29,308 bases of DNA from Bacillota bacterium (GCA_023459275.1 JAEWVC010000024.1:1-29308), one strand, 5' to 3'; positions 1 through 8,332 are shown, numbered from the stretch's first letter. Notes: generated by a model not told the origin, from the letters alone. Program-made: numbers and translations.

Positions 1-137
1 TCATGTCACATGACATAACGTCGCTGACAAATCAACTGACGATCAATTGAACAATCCAACAACATGGTCACCTTTCTTTCTCCAGTGTGCAGTTGTCAGG
101 GTGCTGTAACTTGCCCTGAAACAAATACGCTACAATT

Positions 138-253
<116 letters not shown>

Positions 254-260
254 TTCCATA

Positions 261-291
261 AAGAGCATCTCTTGCGAGGTGCTCTTTTTTT
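261..291 (+). terminator. Rho-independent terminator after 5S copy 1
   Basis: AAGAGCA-T-CTC pairs with GAG-G-TGCTCTT around a short loop, followed by a run of about eight T. It ends the 5S transcript. Confidence 0.85.
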
Positions 292-293
292 GC

Positions 294-557
294 AATGGCG
301 AAGGAGATCCACCTGTTCCCATTCCGAACACAGAAGTAACGCTCGCTCAGCACAACGCGCAGCGCATGCGGCGGCATCTTTTCCGCGCTGCCGTGTCACA
401 CGGTTTCGCTGTAGCGCTGCTACAGCTTCAGCCATGTTCCTTGCATCGCGAAAAATCTGCTCGCGGCCTGTGCCACGCTTATGCGCCACGCTCACTCGCC
501 CTTCAGCGCCGATGGTACTTGGCTTACCACGGCCCGGGAGAGTAGGTCGCCGCCGGA
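294..557 (+). pseudogene. 5S rRNA pseudogene, 5' truncated and split by a 157-bp insertion
   Basis: A second 5S copy begins inside the gene, at AATGGCGAAGGAGATCC directly after the terminator T-run, so the first ~12 nt (5' strand of helix I) are missing. It matches copy 1 up to about 341 (GAAGTAACG). A 157-bp foreign segment follows (342-498), and 5S sequence resumes at 499 with CCCTTCAGCGCCGATGG, running to CGGA at 554-557. It cannot form helix I and is interrupted in loop B/helix III, so it is almost certainly not a functional 5S gene. It keeps its own downstream terminator. Confidence 0.8.
342..498. repeat. 157-bp insertion within 5S copy 2
   Basis: This segment has no counterpart in 5S copy 1. 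It is bounded by near-identical direct repeats, ACGCTCGCTC (339-348) and ACGCTCACTC (488-497), which could be a decayed target duplication. It contains GC-rich inverted segments such as GTAGCGCTGCTAC and no convincing ORF. Part of it (TTCAGC...CCTTGC...ATCG...AAAATCT...CTCGC) resembles the last ~70 bases of the window, so it may belong to a dispersed non-coding repeat family. Confidence 0.5.
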
Positions 558-563
558 TTCCAT

Positions 564-595
564 AGGGCACCCGATACGTCAGGTGCCCTTTTTTT
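564..595 (+). terminator. Rho-independent terminator after 5S copy 2
   Basis: AGGGCACC (564-571) pairs with GGTGCCCT (582-589), followed by seven T. It has the same position relative to the 5S 3' end as the first terminator but a different stem sequence. Confidence 0.85.
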
Positions 596-625
596 GCTTG
601 GATGGCATTCATTGAAATATGCAAA

Positions 626-661
626 GGGCAAAAGGGATTTCACCTGTTCCCGTTCCGAGCG
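626..661 (+). pseudogene. Third 5S rRNA fragment
   Basis: GGCAAAAGGGATTTCACCTG followed by TTCCCGTTCCGAGC matches the first half of 5S (GGCGAAGGGGATCCACCTG, TTCCCATTCCGAAC) with several substitutions. It then breaks off into the palindromic repeat at 667. It is a decayed remnant. Confidence 0.6.
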
Positions 662-666
662 CATGC

Positions 667-745
667 TGGCGGGCGGGCGCTTGATAAGCGCCCCTACGGT
701 GTGATTTGTTCGTTGGCTTTTCTGCTGGAGGGCGCAAACGCCGGA
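667..745. repeat. Dispersed repeat, copy 1 (GGCGGGCGGGCGCTTG family)
   Basis: About 79 bp that recur at 779-858 with roughly 90% identity. They share the hairpin GGGCGCTTGATAAGCGCCC, then TACGGTGTGATTTGTTCG, then TTGGCTTTYCTGSYGGAGG. There is no coding signal. Apparent reading frames across it are products of the repeat. Confidence 0.75.
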
Positions 746-778
746 ACAATTTTCTGATTCCGTATTTGCTTCTTGCCT

Positions 779-910
779 TGGCGGGCGGGCGCTTGATAAG
801 CGCCCCTACGGTGTGATTTGTTCGTTGGCTTTCCTGCCGGAGGACGCATGCGCCGGAAGCAAGTCCATATTCTTTTTTCAACCGTAGGGGCGAATATAAA
901 TCGCCCGCCA
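779..910. repeat. MITE-like element with terminal inverted repeats
   Basis: The left end TGGCGGGCG...CGCCCCTACGG (779-812) is matched inverted at the right end by CCGTAGGGGCG...CGCCCGCCA (882-910). This gives a ~130-bp element with ~29-bp imperfect terminal inverted repeats and no ORF. Its left 80 bp duplicate the repeat at 667-745. Palindromic CGTAGGGGCG-type intergenic repeats are, from memory, common in clostridial genomes. Confidence 0.6.
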
Positions 911-1135
911 AGCAGGCTTGCCTGACATCCGCTGCTTATATACAGGACAGGCCGTAAAGAACACCCGATTCGCCGGATGTCTTCTTTTCGTACATTCTGC
1001 ACATTCATGTTTTCGGGTAGATGCCCTACAATAAAAGACTTATACAGCAAAGCCGCTTGGTTGCTTTTTGGCAAAGGCTCACGCCTAAAAGAAAGCCAAT
1101 ATTCTTTTGCCGGACATAGAGGCGATGCACCGGGG
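911..1135. other. Non-coding stretch, nothing recognised
   Basis: No ORF with a ribosome binding site and no RNA signature was seen. It contains short GC-poor text between the repeat element and the terminator of the deoR-type gene. Confidence 0.5.
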
Positions 1136-1180
1136 CAAACAAAAATAAAGGAGTGCCTCAAGCCAGATTTGAGGCGCTCC
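1136..1180 (-). terminator. Terminator of the DeoR-family gene
   Basis: On the minus strand GGAGCGCCTCAA pairs with TTGAGGCACTCC (1150-1180, one G-T pair), followed by TTTATTTTTGTTT. It lies 28 bp past the stop codon. Confidence 0.85.
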
Positions 1181-1207
1181 CTTGTATGCCCGCTTGCTTT
1201 GCAATGA

Positions 1208-1960
1208 TCAGATCACTTCAATCCCTTTGGCCCTGATGCATTGGGCGGCCTCTGCGGGAAAATCATCGTCCGTTACGATCACATCCACAGACGCAAGAGA
1301 AATGGTGTGCGGGTATAAAGATTTGGTGACCTTTGTGGAATCAAGCAGAACGACGACCTTGTCCGAATGCTCAATGACCTTTTTCAGGATGGCGGCCGTC
1401 ATGGCGCTGTTATGGGAGACCCCGTAATCCAGGTTCACGGCGATGGCGCTGGTAAAGGCAATGGAAAAATGCATGGAATCCAGACGGTTGAGAACGGAGA
1501 TGCCCTCCACGCGCATAATGTTCAGGTCTACATCTCCCCCCAGCAGCTCTACGGATATGTTGGGGTGCGCGGAAATGTTGCTGACCGTGTAGATTCCGTC
1601 GCTGCAAACCATCAGCGGAAAATTGGGCAAACGGCGGGCAAGCGCCGCGCAGGTTGTGCCGGCAGAAATAAAAGCCGAATCGCCCGGCTTGAGCAGCGCG
1701 GCGGCTTTTTCCGCGATGGCTTTTTTCTTGTCGATGTTGACATTCGCCCTGTAGTAATAGTTCAGCGCGGAGGGGATGGACTTGATTCCCCCGTGAATGC
1801 GGACCACCCGCTGCGTATCATCCAAAAACTGCAAATCTTTGCGTAGCGTAACGTCCGAAACACCGGGAAAGGCTTCCCGAAGCCGGTCAAAACTCAGTGT
1901 TCCGTGGGTGTTGACCATGTCCAGTATCGTGTTGCGTCTTTCGACAATTCTCTTTCCCAT
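1208..1960 (-). CDS. DeoR/GlpR-family transcriptional regulator
   Basis: A 250-residue protein with the two parts of a DeoR-family sugar-phosphate-responsive repressor. Residues ~5-57 form a winged helix-turn-helix, with the family pattern TLRKDLQFLD...VVRIHGG. The C-terminal DeoRC sensor domain shows SAGTTCAALA, LLGGDV and KVVVLLDSTK. It is transcribed divergently from the sulfatase/kinase/ABC operon at 2250, so it is the likely repressor of that operon, probably responding to the phosphorylated sugar made by the kinase at 3692 (inference). The start ATG at 1960 has only a weak AGGTAAG site upstream. A near-consensus promoter sits at 2001-2029 and a CGAAA/TTTCG-rich inverted repeat lies just upstream of it. 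Confidence 0.92.
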   Translation of the reverse strand: MGKRIVERRNTILDMVNTHGTLSFDRLREAFPGVSDVTLRKDLQFLDDTQRVVRIHGGIKSIPSALNYYYRANVNIDKKKAIAEKAAALLKPGDSAFISAGTTCAALARRLPNFPLMVCSDGIYTVSNISAHPNISVELLGGDVDLNIMRVEGISVLNRLDSMHFSIAFTSAIAVNLDYGVSHNSAMTAAILKKVIEHSDKVVVLLDSTKVTKSLYPHTISLASVDVIVTDDDFPAEAAQCIRAKGIEVI

Positions 1961-2000
1961 CTGGCTTACCTATCTGCTAGATTTGTTGCTGACGTCTGTC

Positions 2001-2029
2001 ATTATATCGTTGGGCCATCCAAAAGTCAA
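2001..2029 (-). promoter_or_regulatory. Promoter of the DeoR-family gene
   Basis: On the minus strand TTGACT (2029-2024), a 17-nt spacer and TATAAT (2006-2001). This is nearly consensus sigma-A. Confidence 0.8.
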
Positions 2030-2035
2030 ACATAC

Positions 2036-2076
2036 CGAAAACTCGCCGAAAGTTTCGAATTTGGAAAAATCGAAAC
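2036..2076. promoter_or_regulatory. Candidate operator: CGAAA/TTTCG inverted repeats
   Basis: Within 41 bp there are CGAAA at 2036, the perfect palindrome CGAAAGTTTCG (2047-2057), and the perfect inverted repeat GTTTCGA-N11-TCGAAAC (2052-2076). It lies directly upstream of the deoR-type -35 box and between the two divergent promoters. A DeoR-family protein is the obvious binder, but the 16-mer GAAAGTTTCGAATTTG within it also occurs beside the AraC-type gene (17569-17584). Confidence 0.55.
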
Positions 2077-2131
2077 CTAAATATTGACGTAGTACATATA
2101 TAAAGAACAAAAATTTAGTATATTATGACCA

Positions 2132-2160
2132 TTTACAAATTCAATAAAAAAGTTTATGAT
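2132..2160 (+). promoter_or_regulatory. Promoter of the sulfatase/kinase/ABC operon
   Basis: TTTACA (2132-2137), a 17-nt spacer and TATGAT (2155-2160) predict a transcript start near 2167 and an ~80-nt AT-rich leader before the sulfatase. Confidence 0.65.
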
Positions 2161-2249
2161 ACTTACGTAATGAAACAAAAAGATTTCCTTCCATAAATTT
2201 ATACGGTACTCCGGGCCATATTTTCTCATAGTAGAGGAGTATTTTGCGT

Positions 2250-3671
2250 ATGAAGCACATCTTGGTGCTATTTACAGACCAGCAGCGCTTCGATACTGTT
2301 TCGGCCTTTGGGAACCCGCATATACAAACGCCGAATCTTGATGCCCTTGCGCGCGATTCCGTTGTTTTTAACCGCTGCATAACGCCGTCGCCGGTTTGCG
2401 TGCCCGCCAGGATGTCCATGCTTTCGGGGCAATACCCCGCAAGAACAGGCAACAGCAACAACAACACCGACGCTGTTTATGAAGGCGGCGGCTTCTATTC
2501 CCGCATTACAAAGCAGGGGTATCAGAGCTGCTGCGTCGGCAAGATGCATTATCTGTGGGACACGTACGGAGCGATGGGCTTTGAAACGCGCCACACCCAG
2601 GAGGAACTGGCGGCCGAAGGCGACGATTACGCAAAATACATCAGGGGCAAATATCCCTGGGTGTTCGATTACCACGGCATGCGCAGCGAAATGTATTACA
2701 CGCCGCAAATCTCCCAGCTTCCGCCCAAGGATCATCCCACCCAGTGGATTGGCGACCGCAGCGTTGAATACATCAAAAATTGCGCCCCGGACCGGCCGAT
2801 GTTCCTTTTCTCCTCCTTCATTCACCCGCATCCGCCGTATTGCCCGCCGGCCCCCTGGCAGAAGCTGTACCGGGAGGACCCGCCAACGCCTTTTTGCCCG
2901 GAGACGGAGGATTTTGCAACGTTTTCCGATATGATAGGCGACCGCTGCATGGTAAGCCGGCTGATGATGAGCAGGCAGGATGTTTTGCGCAGCAAGAATT
3001 TTTATTATGCGTGCGTTTCCTTTGTGGATTACCAGGTGGGGCGCATCTTACATGCGCTGAAGGAAAAGAACATGTATGATGATACGCTGATCGTGTTTGC
3101 CAGCGATCACGGCGACATGATGGGCGACTACCAGGCCATCGGCAAGCGCACCATGGTGGATTCCTCCTGCCATGTGCCGCTGATTGTGCATTACCCGGGC
3201 TCCGGCCACAAGGAGATCAGCCAAGTCTGCTCCCTTGTGGACATCGCGCCGACGCTGCTTGGCTATGCCGGGGCTGAGGTTGACGAAGGGGAGTTTGACG
3301 GCATCGATCTTTGGGCTGGGCAGGAAAGGGAGTATGTGTATTCCCAGCACAATTGCGGCAAGGCGGGCGCCTATATGGTTACCGACGGCAAATACAAGCT
3401 TGTGTACCTGGCCTCAAAAGACGCTTACTATTTCTTTGACAAGATCCCGGAAGAACGCAATGTATATGACGGCGCAAACCCCAAAGTTCTGGAAATGAAG
3501 GAAAAGCTTGATGCCTACCGCGGAAGCGATCAAAACAAGGCCCAGGACAGCAAAACCTATGAGCCGGTAACCAAGACACATCCCCACTACCCCGGGCGCA
3601 TGGATCAGGCGATGCTGCGCAGCGAAGAGGCGGCGGCCATTCCTGAGGGATACCGCATTGATTTAGACTGA
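2250..3671 (+). CDS. Cys-type sulfatase, cytoplasmic
   Basis: A 473-residue member of the type I sulfatase (alkaline phosphatase fold) family, which hydrolyses sulfate esters. The formylglycine motif C-x-P-x-R is CVPAR with Cys50, so it needs maturation by an anaerobic sulfatase-maturing enzyme, not encoded here. Other active-site features are the N-terminal TDQQR (9-13), K98/H100 in GKMH, HPH at 192-194, and the metal-binding SDHGD at 285-289. There is no signal peptide, unlike most polysaccharide sulfatases, so it should act on an imported substrate. ATG 2250 has AGAGGAG ten bases upstream; the TTG at 2244 would be too close. It is the first gene of the operon with the kinase and importer. 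The exact substrate cannot be read from the sequence. Confidence 0.93.
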   Translation: MKHILVLFTDQQRFDTVSAFGNPHIQTPNLDALARDSVVFNRCITPSPVCVPARMSMLSGQYPARTGNSNNNTDAVYEGGGFYSRITKQGYQSCCVGKMHYLWDTYGAMGFETRHTQEELAAEGDDYAKYIRGKYPWVFDYHGMRSEMYYTPQISQLPPKDHPTQWIGDRSVEYIKNCAPDRPMFLFSSFIHPHPPYCPPAPWQKLYREDPPTPFCPETEDFATFSDMIGDRCMVSRLMMSRQDVLRSKNFYYACVSFVDYQVGRILHALKEKNMYDDTLIVFASDHGDMMGDYQAIGKRTMVDSSCHVPLIVHYPGSGHKEISQVCSLVDIAPTLLGYAGAEVDEGEFDGIDLWAGQEREYVYSQHNCGKAGAYMVTDGKYKLVYLASKDAYYFFDKIPEERNVYDGANPKVLEMKEKLDAYRGSDQNKAQDSKTYEPVTKTHPHYPGRMDQAMLRSEEAAAIPEGYRIDLD

Positions 3672-3691
3672 GTCGCGAAGCGGGTGGACAG

Positions 3692-4642
3692 ATGAAGCAT
3701 TGTATTGCAATCGACGGCGGCGGCAGCAAAACGGAAGCTGTCCTGTTTGATGAAACCGGGCACATTCTGCGGCATCACGTGGGCAAAGGCTGCAATCCCT
3801 CGGATATCGGCATCGAAGAAGCGCGGCTTCGCATGCAGGCATGCCTGGATCCCCTTTTTCAGTGTGCGCCCGCGGGGGTCACCTCCCTGTACGGCGGGGT
3901 TGCCGGCGTGATTCCCACCGGGGATATCTATTCGGAGGAGTTGTCCCGAAAGCACCAAATCGGTACGGTGCGCTTTGAGGATGACGGCTGTAATATCATC
4001 TCCGGCACGCTGGGGCATGCCGACGGCTGCGGTATGATATGCGGAACGGGTTCCTCCCTGTTTGTCAGAGTGGAGGGTGAGCCGCTGCGCCATATCGGCG
4101 GAAAGGGCTACCTGATCGATACCGGCGGCAGCGGGTACGAATTGGGCAAGGATGCCATCTGCATGGCGCTTCGGGCGGCGGACGGCCGGTGCAGGGGCAC
4201 GGTGCTGACAGAGCTGCTGGCCAGGATTTTCGGCCGGCCCGTGAACGATGCCGTTATTGCCATGGTTCACCGGGGCGGAAGGCCGTACATCGCCACCTTT
4301 TCATCGGCTGTGTTTGAAGGCCGCAAAACGGGCGACTGGGCCTGCGTTGAGATTTTTGAGCGCGGGGCGGCGCTCATGGCGGACCTCACCTACGCGGCTG
4401 AACAGTATTTTGAAACGGATTTTACGGTGGTAATGGGGGGCGGAATCATTTCCCATTACCCGGAGTATGTACAGGCCATACGGGAGAAGGCTTCCAAAAG
4501 GGCAAATATGGTCCTGCAGCAGGCGCCGCCGATTTACGGCGCGGCGGTGGAGGCCATGTGGGATGCGGGCGTACAGGTCACCGATGAAATCAGGGCACAG
4601 TTCCTTGCGGATTACGCCGCATGGGCTGCGCTGCCCCTATGA
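3692..4642 (+). CDS. BadF/BadG/BcrA/BcrD-type sugar kinase (N-acetylglucosamine kinase-like)
   Basis: A 316-residue actin/hexokinase-fold ATPase. The first phosphate-binding loop is DGGGSKTE at residues 8-15; the second is CGTGSSLF near 112-119, followed by IDTGGSGYELGKDA, the pattern of the BadF/BadG family whose sugar-kinase members include N-acetylglucosamine kinase. Length fits a stand-alone kinase rather than a dehydratase activator, and no iron-sulfur cysteine pair is apparent. It starts 20 bp after the sulfatase stop with GGGTGG upstream. In context it most likely phosphorylates the sugar freed by the sulfatase (inference); an amino sugar is the best guess from family membership. Confidence 0.85.
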   Translation: MKHCIAIDGGGSKTEAVLFDETGHILRHHVGKGCNPSDIGIEEARLRMQACLDPLFQCAPAGVTSLYGGVAGVIPTGDIYSEELSRKHQIGTVRFEDDGCNIISGTLGHADGCGMICGTGSSLFVRVEGEPLRHIGGKGYLIDTGGSGYELGKDAICMALRAADGRCRGTVLTELLARIFGRPVNDAVIAMVHRGGRPYIATFSSAVFEGRKTGDWACVEIFERGAALMADLTYAAEQYFETDFTVVMGGGIISHYPEYVQAIREKASKRANMVLQQAPPIYGAAVEAMWDAGVQVTDEIRAQFLADYAAWAALPL

Positions 4643-4694
4643 AAGTTTATGGTGGGAACCGTAAACATAAAATAATCAAAGGAGGACTTCGAAG

Positions 4695-5771
4695 GTGAAA
4701 AAGAAACTGGCCCTTGCCCTGGTACTATGCCTGATCGTGACACAAAGCGTATGCGGCGCCGCATTCGCTGCCGGGCTCACCGATCTGCCTACCTCCGGCC
4801 AAAACGTTGTCCAGACCGCTGTCCCGCTGATTGCGGGCGAACAGCTGGGCACCTGGAGCGCCTTGGGTCTCAACGTCTCCCGCATCCATTATGTTTCCGG
4901 GCCTCCCCAGCTTGAGGCGAATCCCTCCGGCGATTGGGAAATCGGCTGGATCGGCGCTCCCGCCGCCATCACCGGTGTTCTGACCTACAACATGAAGGTG
5001 ATCTCCCTCTCCGGCTTCGACTATTCCAACAAGGCGTTCTGCCGTTCCGACAGCGCGCTGGCCAAGGCGCTGGAAGGACCCATCCCCGAGACCCTTGGCA
5101 CCGGAGAAGATTGGAAGGGCCTGACCATTCTGGTTGGCAGAGGCACCGTTTGCGATGCCGACCTGATGTTCATACTGGACAAGCTCGGCCTCACAGAGGA
5201 TGATGTCAACATCGTCAACTCCGATATCGACAAGGGGTATCAGGCGTTCACCAGCGGTTCGGCGGATGTTGTCTTTGTTTCCGGCACCTACACCACGATG
5301 CTGGAAGAAAACAGCGCCTACACCTGCTGCCACACCATGGGCGGCATGAACGCCGCCATGGCCGGCAACATCATCGCAGAGGGCGACTGGCTTGCCCAGA
5401 ATGAAGAAACCGTGGTCAAATACCTGGAAGGCGCCCTGGAAATCCTGCTCTGGCTCAACGACGATGCCAACCAAGAGCAGGGGGCCAAGTGGTTTGCCCA
5501 GGTTATGCTGGATGAGTTCGGCGCGCAAACCACCGTGGAGGCGGCGCTTGCCAGCGAGAAGATGACCAAATTCCATGATCTGAGCTTCTATGAGGGCCTG
5601 TGCGAGGTCCAGGAAAACGGCTTGACCGGCATGCAGAACGAGTTTGGCACCTTCTTTGACATCCAGGTCGCCATCGGCAACCGGGATGCCGCCGACCGCG
5701 ATACCGTTACCGCGGCGGTGGACTGCAGTTATCTGGCCAAGGCGATCGAGATGTACAAGCAGCTCCATTGA
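4695..5771 (+). CDS. ABC transporter substrate-binding protein, NitT/TauT (NMT1/SsuA-like)
   Basis: A 358-residue exported binding protein. The first ~25 residues form a classical signal peptide (KKK, then a hydrophobic core, then AFA|AG) without a lipobox cysteine. The mature part has the type II binding fold pattern of the nitrate/sulfonate/taurine class, for example GDWEIGWIGAPAAITG and GRGTVCDADLMFILDKLGL. A GTG start is chosen because AAAGGAGG lies ten bases upstream and no closer ATG fits. The genes that follow encode two permeases and two ATPases of the same class. The family usually binds small anions such as sulfonates, which is interesting next to a sulfatase. A hairpin follows the stop codon. 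Confidence 0.88.
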   Translation: MKKKLALALVLCLIVTQSVCGAAFAAGLTDLPTSGQNVVQTAVPLIAGEQLGTWSALGLNVSRIHYVSGPPQLEANPSGDWEIGWIGAPAAITGVLTYNMKVISLSGFDYSNKAFCRSDSALAKALEGPIPETLGTGEDWKGLTILVGRGTVCDADLMFILDKLGLTEDDVNIVNSDIDKGYQAFTSGSADVVFVSGTYTTMLEENSAYTCCHTMGGMNAAMAGNIIAEGDWLAQNEETVVKYLEGALEILLWLNDDANQEQGAKWFAQVMLDEFGAQTTVEAALASEKMTKFHDLSFYEGLCEVQENGLTGMQNEFGTFFDIQVAIGNRDAADRDTVTAAVDCSYLAKAIEMYKQLH

Positions 5772-5790
5772 TCTCATTTAATGTTCAAGT

Positions 5791-5821
5791 CCCCCTTTTC
5801 CCGGGCGCCGGGGAAAGGGGG
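5791..5821 (+). other. Intercistronic hairpin after the binding-protein gene
   Basis: CCCCCTTTTCCC pairs with GGGGAAAGGGGG around GGGCGCC (one G-T pair), with no T-run. A second hairpin, GCGCCGCC (5872-5879) with GGCGGCGC (5901-5908), follows. Such hairpins can protect the upstream message and keep the binding protein in excess over the permeases. Confidence 0.6.
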
Positions 5822-5945
5822 GCGCCTCGCCATACCAACGGAAAATAGGAGTGCGCCCCAAACGGAGGGTGGCGCCGCCCTGCGCGGAAAAACCTGCCGT
5901 GGCGGCGCGGGAATATTTGAAATTGGTATAAAAAGGAGGGCGTTT

Positions 5946-6782
5946 ATGCAAGCGGATTATGATCAGATCAGGGCCGCGGCGCGCGCCGCGGAAAGCAAAG
6001 CCATCCGCAGGAACAGAATGAAATATTTCGTTATCAGCGTTGCGGTGGTCCTGCTGGTATTGCTACTCTGGCAGCTTGCCGTACAGTGGGGCCTTGTAAC
6101 CACCAGATTTTTCGACTCCCCTGTGGGTGTGATCAAGACGGTTATCAAGAAGCTGACGGACAAGAAGCCTGACGGCGGGTACCTCTTCCAGCACATCTGG
6201 GCCAGCGCGAAGGTTGTATGGCTGGGCTTTTTTCTCGCGGCGGTAATCGGCATCCCGCTGGGGCTGTTTATGGGTTGGTTCCGCCTGTGCGACAGAATTA
6301 TCCGCCCGCTGTTTGAAATCGTCCGCCCTATCCCCAGCCTCGCCTGGATCCCCATTGTGCTTCTTTTCCTGGGCATCGGCGTCCAAGCGAGAGCGGTCAT
6401 CATTTTTACGGGCTGTTTTGTGGCCACCGTTTTGAATACGTATGCCGGCATACGTTCCACCAACCAAACGCTTATCCATGTGGCGCAAACCTGCGGCGCG
6501 AGAAATTTCAAAATCTTTTTGAATGTCGGCATCCCTTCGGCCATGCCCATGATCTTCGCGGGCCTGAAAACTTCCATGGGAAGCGCGTGGGGCACCATCG
6601 TCGCGGCTGAAATGCTGGCATCCTCCAACGGTCTGGGCTACATGATCCAGATGGGCCGCTCCTTCGGCAAAGTTTCGCTGATCATGGCCGGCATTATTGT
6701 GATTGGCATCTTTGGTTTTATTTCTTCCGGCATCGTCAGCCTTGCGGAAGGATTTGTGCTGAAATGGAGGCCCAACAAATAA
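5946..6782 (+). CDS. ABC transporter permease, NitT/TauT (SsuC/TauC-like), first
   Basis: A 278-residue integral membrane protein with about six hydrophobic segments, the first at ~27-48 (YFVISVAVVLLVLLLW). The cytoplasmic coupling (EAA-like) loop reads CGARNFKIFLNVGIPSAMP, the NitT/TauT form. The start is ATG 5946, with AAAAAGGAGGG five bases upstream; the frame is open back to 5781 but that ATG has no ribosome site. Its stop codon abuts the ATG of the next permease, and the pair differ in sequence, implying a heterodimeric membrane channel. Confidence 0.88.
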   Translation: MQADYDQIRAAARAAESKAIRRNRMKYFVISVAVVLLVLLLWQLAVQWGLVTTRFFDSPVGVIKTVIKKLTDKKPDGGYLFQHIWASAKVVWLGFFLAAVIGIPLGLFMGWFRLCDRIIRPLFEIVRPIPSLAWIPIVLLFLGIGVQARAVIIFTGCFVATVLNTYAGIRSTNQTLIHVAQTCGARNFKIFLNVGIPSAMPMIFAGLKTSMGSAWGTIVAAEMLASSNGLGYMIQMGRSFGKVSLIMAGIIVIGIFGFISSGIVSLAEGFVLKWRPNK

Positions 6783-7583
6783 ATGAAAACGAAGCAAAAC
6801 CCTTTGCTGGAGGAGCACGGCGTCCTCTACAAAACGGCTTATTATATAGGGCCCTATCTGCTGATTGCCGCTTTCCTGCTGCTGTGGAACAGCGTGGCCG
6901 CCACCGGAAAAACGCTGCTGCCCGGCCCTTATGACGTTCTCAAGCGTTTGATCACCATCTGGTCGGGCAATGTGGCCAAGCATCCCATGATCTACCATGT
7001 GTGGGTTTCCATGCGCCGGGTGCTGACCGCGCTCCTCTTTTCTGTTTGTGTGGGCGTTCCCTTTGGCATCGCCATGGGGTGGAACAGAGTCTTCCGGGCC
7101 GTTTTCAAGCCGCTCTTTGAGGTCATCCGCCCCGTGCCGCCCATTGCCTGGGTGCCGCTGTTCACCCTATGGTTCGGCACAAGCGAATTCTCACGCGTGG
7201 CGATCATCACCATGGGCGTTTTCATGCCCATTGTCATCAATTCCTACTCAGGCGTTATCATGGTGCCGGAAATCAATTTCCAGGTGGGCAGGGTGTTTGG
7301 CGCGAAGAACATCGACATGCTGTTTGACGTGGTCCTCCCCAGCTCCCTCAACGCCATCTTTGCAGGCATTCGCACCGCCCTGGGCGGCGGCTGGATGGTT
7401 TTGCTGGCGTCTGAAATGCTGGGGGCCAGGGAGGGCATCGGCTTTCTGATCATGCAGGGCAGCAGCGTAAGCGACCTTACCCTTGCCATTGTGGGCATGG
7501 TGATGATCGGCCTGTTTGGCGCGCTGTTCGCCTATGGCTTCGACTACTTGGAAAGGTGGCTCTGCCCATGGAAGAGAAAATAA
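6783..7583 (+). CDS. ABC transporter permease, NitT/TauT, second
   Basis: A 266-residue six-segment permease homologous to the one just upstream (shared FEVIRPVPPIAWVPL region and coupling loop FGAKNIDMLFDVVLPSSLN). It starts at the base after the preceding stop codon, with GGAGG 12 bases upstream, so translation is likely coupled. Its 3' end overlaps the first ATPase gene by 16 bp. Most members of this transporter class use a homodimeric permease; two different adjacent permeases with two different ATPases point to a fully heteromeric importer. Confidence 0.87.
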   Translation: MKTKQNPLLEEHGVLYKTAYYIGPYLLIAAFLLLWNSVAATGKTLLPGPYDVLKRLITIWSGNVAKHPMIYHVWVSMRRVLTALLFSVCVGVPFGIAMGWNRVFRAVFKPLFEVIRPVPPIAWVPLFTLWFGTSEFSRVAIITMGVFMPIVINSYSGVIMVPEINFQVGRVFGAKNIDMLFDVVLPSSLNAIFAGIRTALGGGWMVLLASEMLGAREGIGFLIMQGSSVSDLTLAIVGMVMIGLFGALFAYGFDYLERWLCPWKRK

Positions 7584-8332
7584 TACTGGAAGCGGACCGC
7601 ATTGCCAAGACTTTTTTTTCCAGAAAAGGCGACACGGATGCCATCGAAGATATTTCCATCAGCGTTCGCAGGAATGAATTTCTTGTTTTGCTGGGCCCCG
7701 GGCAATGCGGCAAGACAACCTTTCTGAACATCGTCGCCGGGCTGGTCAAGCCCACCTCCGGCACCATCAAGCTGGACGGAAAAGAAATCACCGGCACAGA
7801 CCCGCGCATTGCCATGGTCTTTCAAAAAACCGGGCTGTATGAGTGGAAAACCGCCATGGAAAACACGGAGCTTGGCCTGAAGTACAGGAACACCACAAAG
7901 AAAGAGCGCCGGGGGATCGCACAGAAATACCTGGACCTTGTAGGCCTGCACGGCTTTGAAAACGCCTATCCCCACGCTTTGTCCGGCGGCATGAAGCAGC
8001 GCGTGGGCATCGCAAGGGCGTATGCGGCAAACCCGGAAAGCCTGCTGATGGACGAGCCCTTCGGCGCGCTGGACGCGCAAACCAGGTACGCCATGGAGGA
8101 AGAGATCCTGCGCATTTGGGAAACGGAAAAGCGCACCATTATCTTTGTTACCAACAACATAGAAGAAGCCGTTACCCTGGGCGACCGGGTGATCCAATTT
8201 ACGGAACGCCCGGCGAAGGTGAAGAAGGTGTATGACCTGAGCGCCCTTGCAAGGCCAAGGAACCATATCTCCAGCGATTTTCTGCGCATTCGGCAGGAAA
8301 TTGCGGCCAACGAAGAATTGACTTTTGAATGA
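7568..8332 (+). CDS. ABC importer ATPase with Asn replacing the H-loop His
   Basis: A 254-residue nucleotide-binding domain of the SsuB/TauB class. Visible motifs: Walker A GPGQCGKTT (43-51), Q-loop Q86, intact signature LSGGM (138-142), Walker B LLMDEP (159-164) with catalytic Glu163, and D-loop GALD. The H-loop, normally THD/THN, reads VTNN, so Asn196 stands where the switch histidine should be. ATG 7568 is preferred over GTG 7556 because AAAGGTGG lies eight bases before it. It is paired with a second, different ATPase downstream that has a normal His but a broken signature motif. Confidence 0.9.
   Translation: MEEKIILEADRIAKTFFSRKGDTDAIEDISISVRRNEFLVLLGPGQCGKTTFLNIVAGLVKPTSGTIKLDGKEITGTDPRIAMVFQKTGLYEWKTAMENTELGLKYRNTTKKERRGIAQKYLDLVGLHGFENAYPHALSGGMKQRVGIARAYAANPESLLMDEPFGALDAQTRYAMEEEILRIWETEKRTIIFVTNNIEEAVTLGDRVIQFTERPAKVKKVYDLSALARPRNHISSDFLRIRQEIAANEELTFE

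Noticed and set aside
1..13. The inverted repeat TCATGT-C-ACATGA at the window start as an operator
   Set aside because: It is a perfect palindrome, but it is cut by the window edge, has no associated promoter, and does not match the site A/B element beyond GTCATGT.
111..136. TTGCCC ... TACAAT as a promoter for the 5S gene
   Set aside because: The spacer is only 14 bp, and the -10 would abut the 5S start, so it cannot direct the 5S transcript.
609..1161. Minus-strand frames of 100-155 codons across the repeat region
   Set aside because: Their peptides repeat the same HRRGAYQAPARQ segment because they translate the MITE-like repeat. There are no ribosome sites.
4725..5777. A 350-codon minus-strand frame opposite the NitT/TauT binding protein
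   Set aside because: It is a mirror of the real gene's codon bias, with no ribosome site and no recognisable motif.
5781..5945. A 55-codon N-terminal extension of the first NitT/TauT permease
   Set aside because: The ATG at 5781 has no ribosome site, and the region consists of two intercistronic hairpins; ATG 5946 has AAAAAGGAGGG directly upstream.
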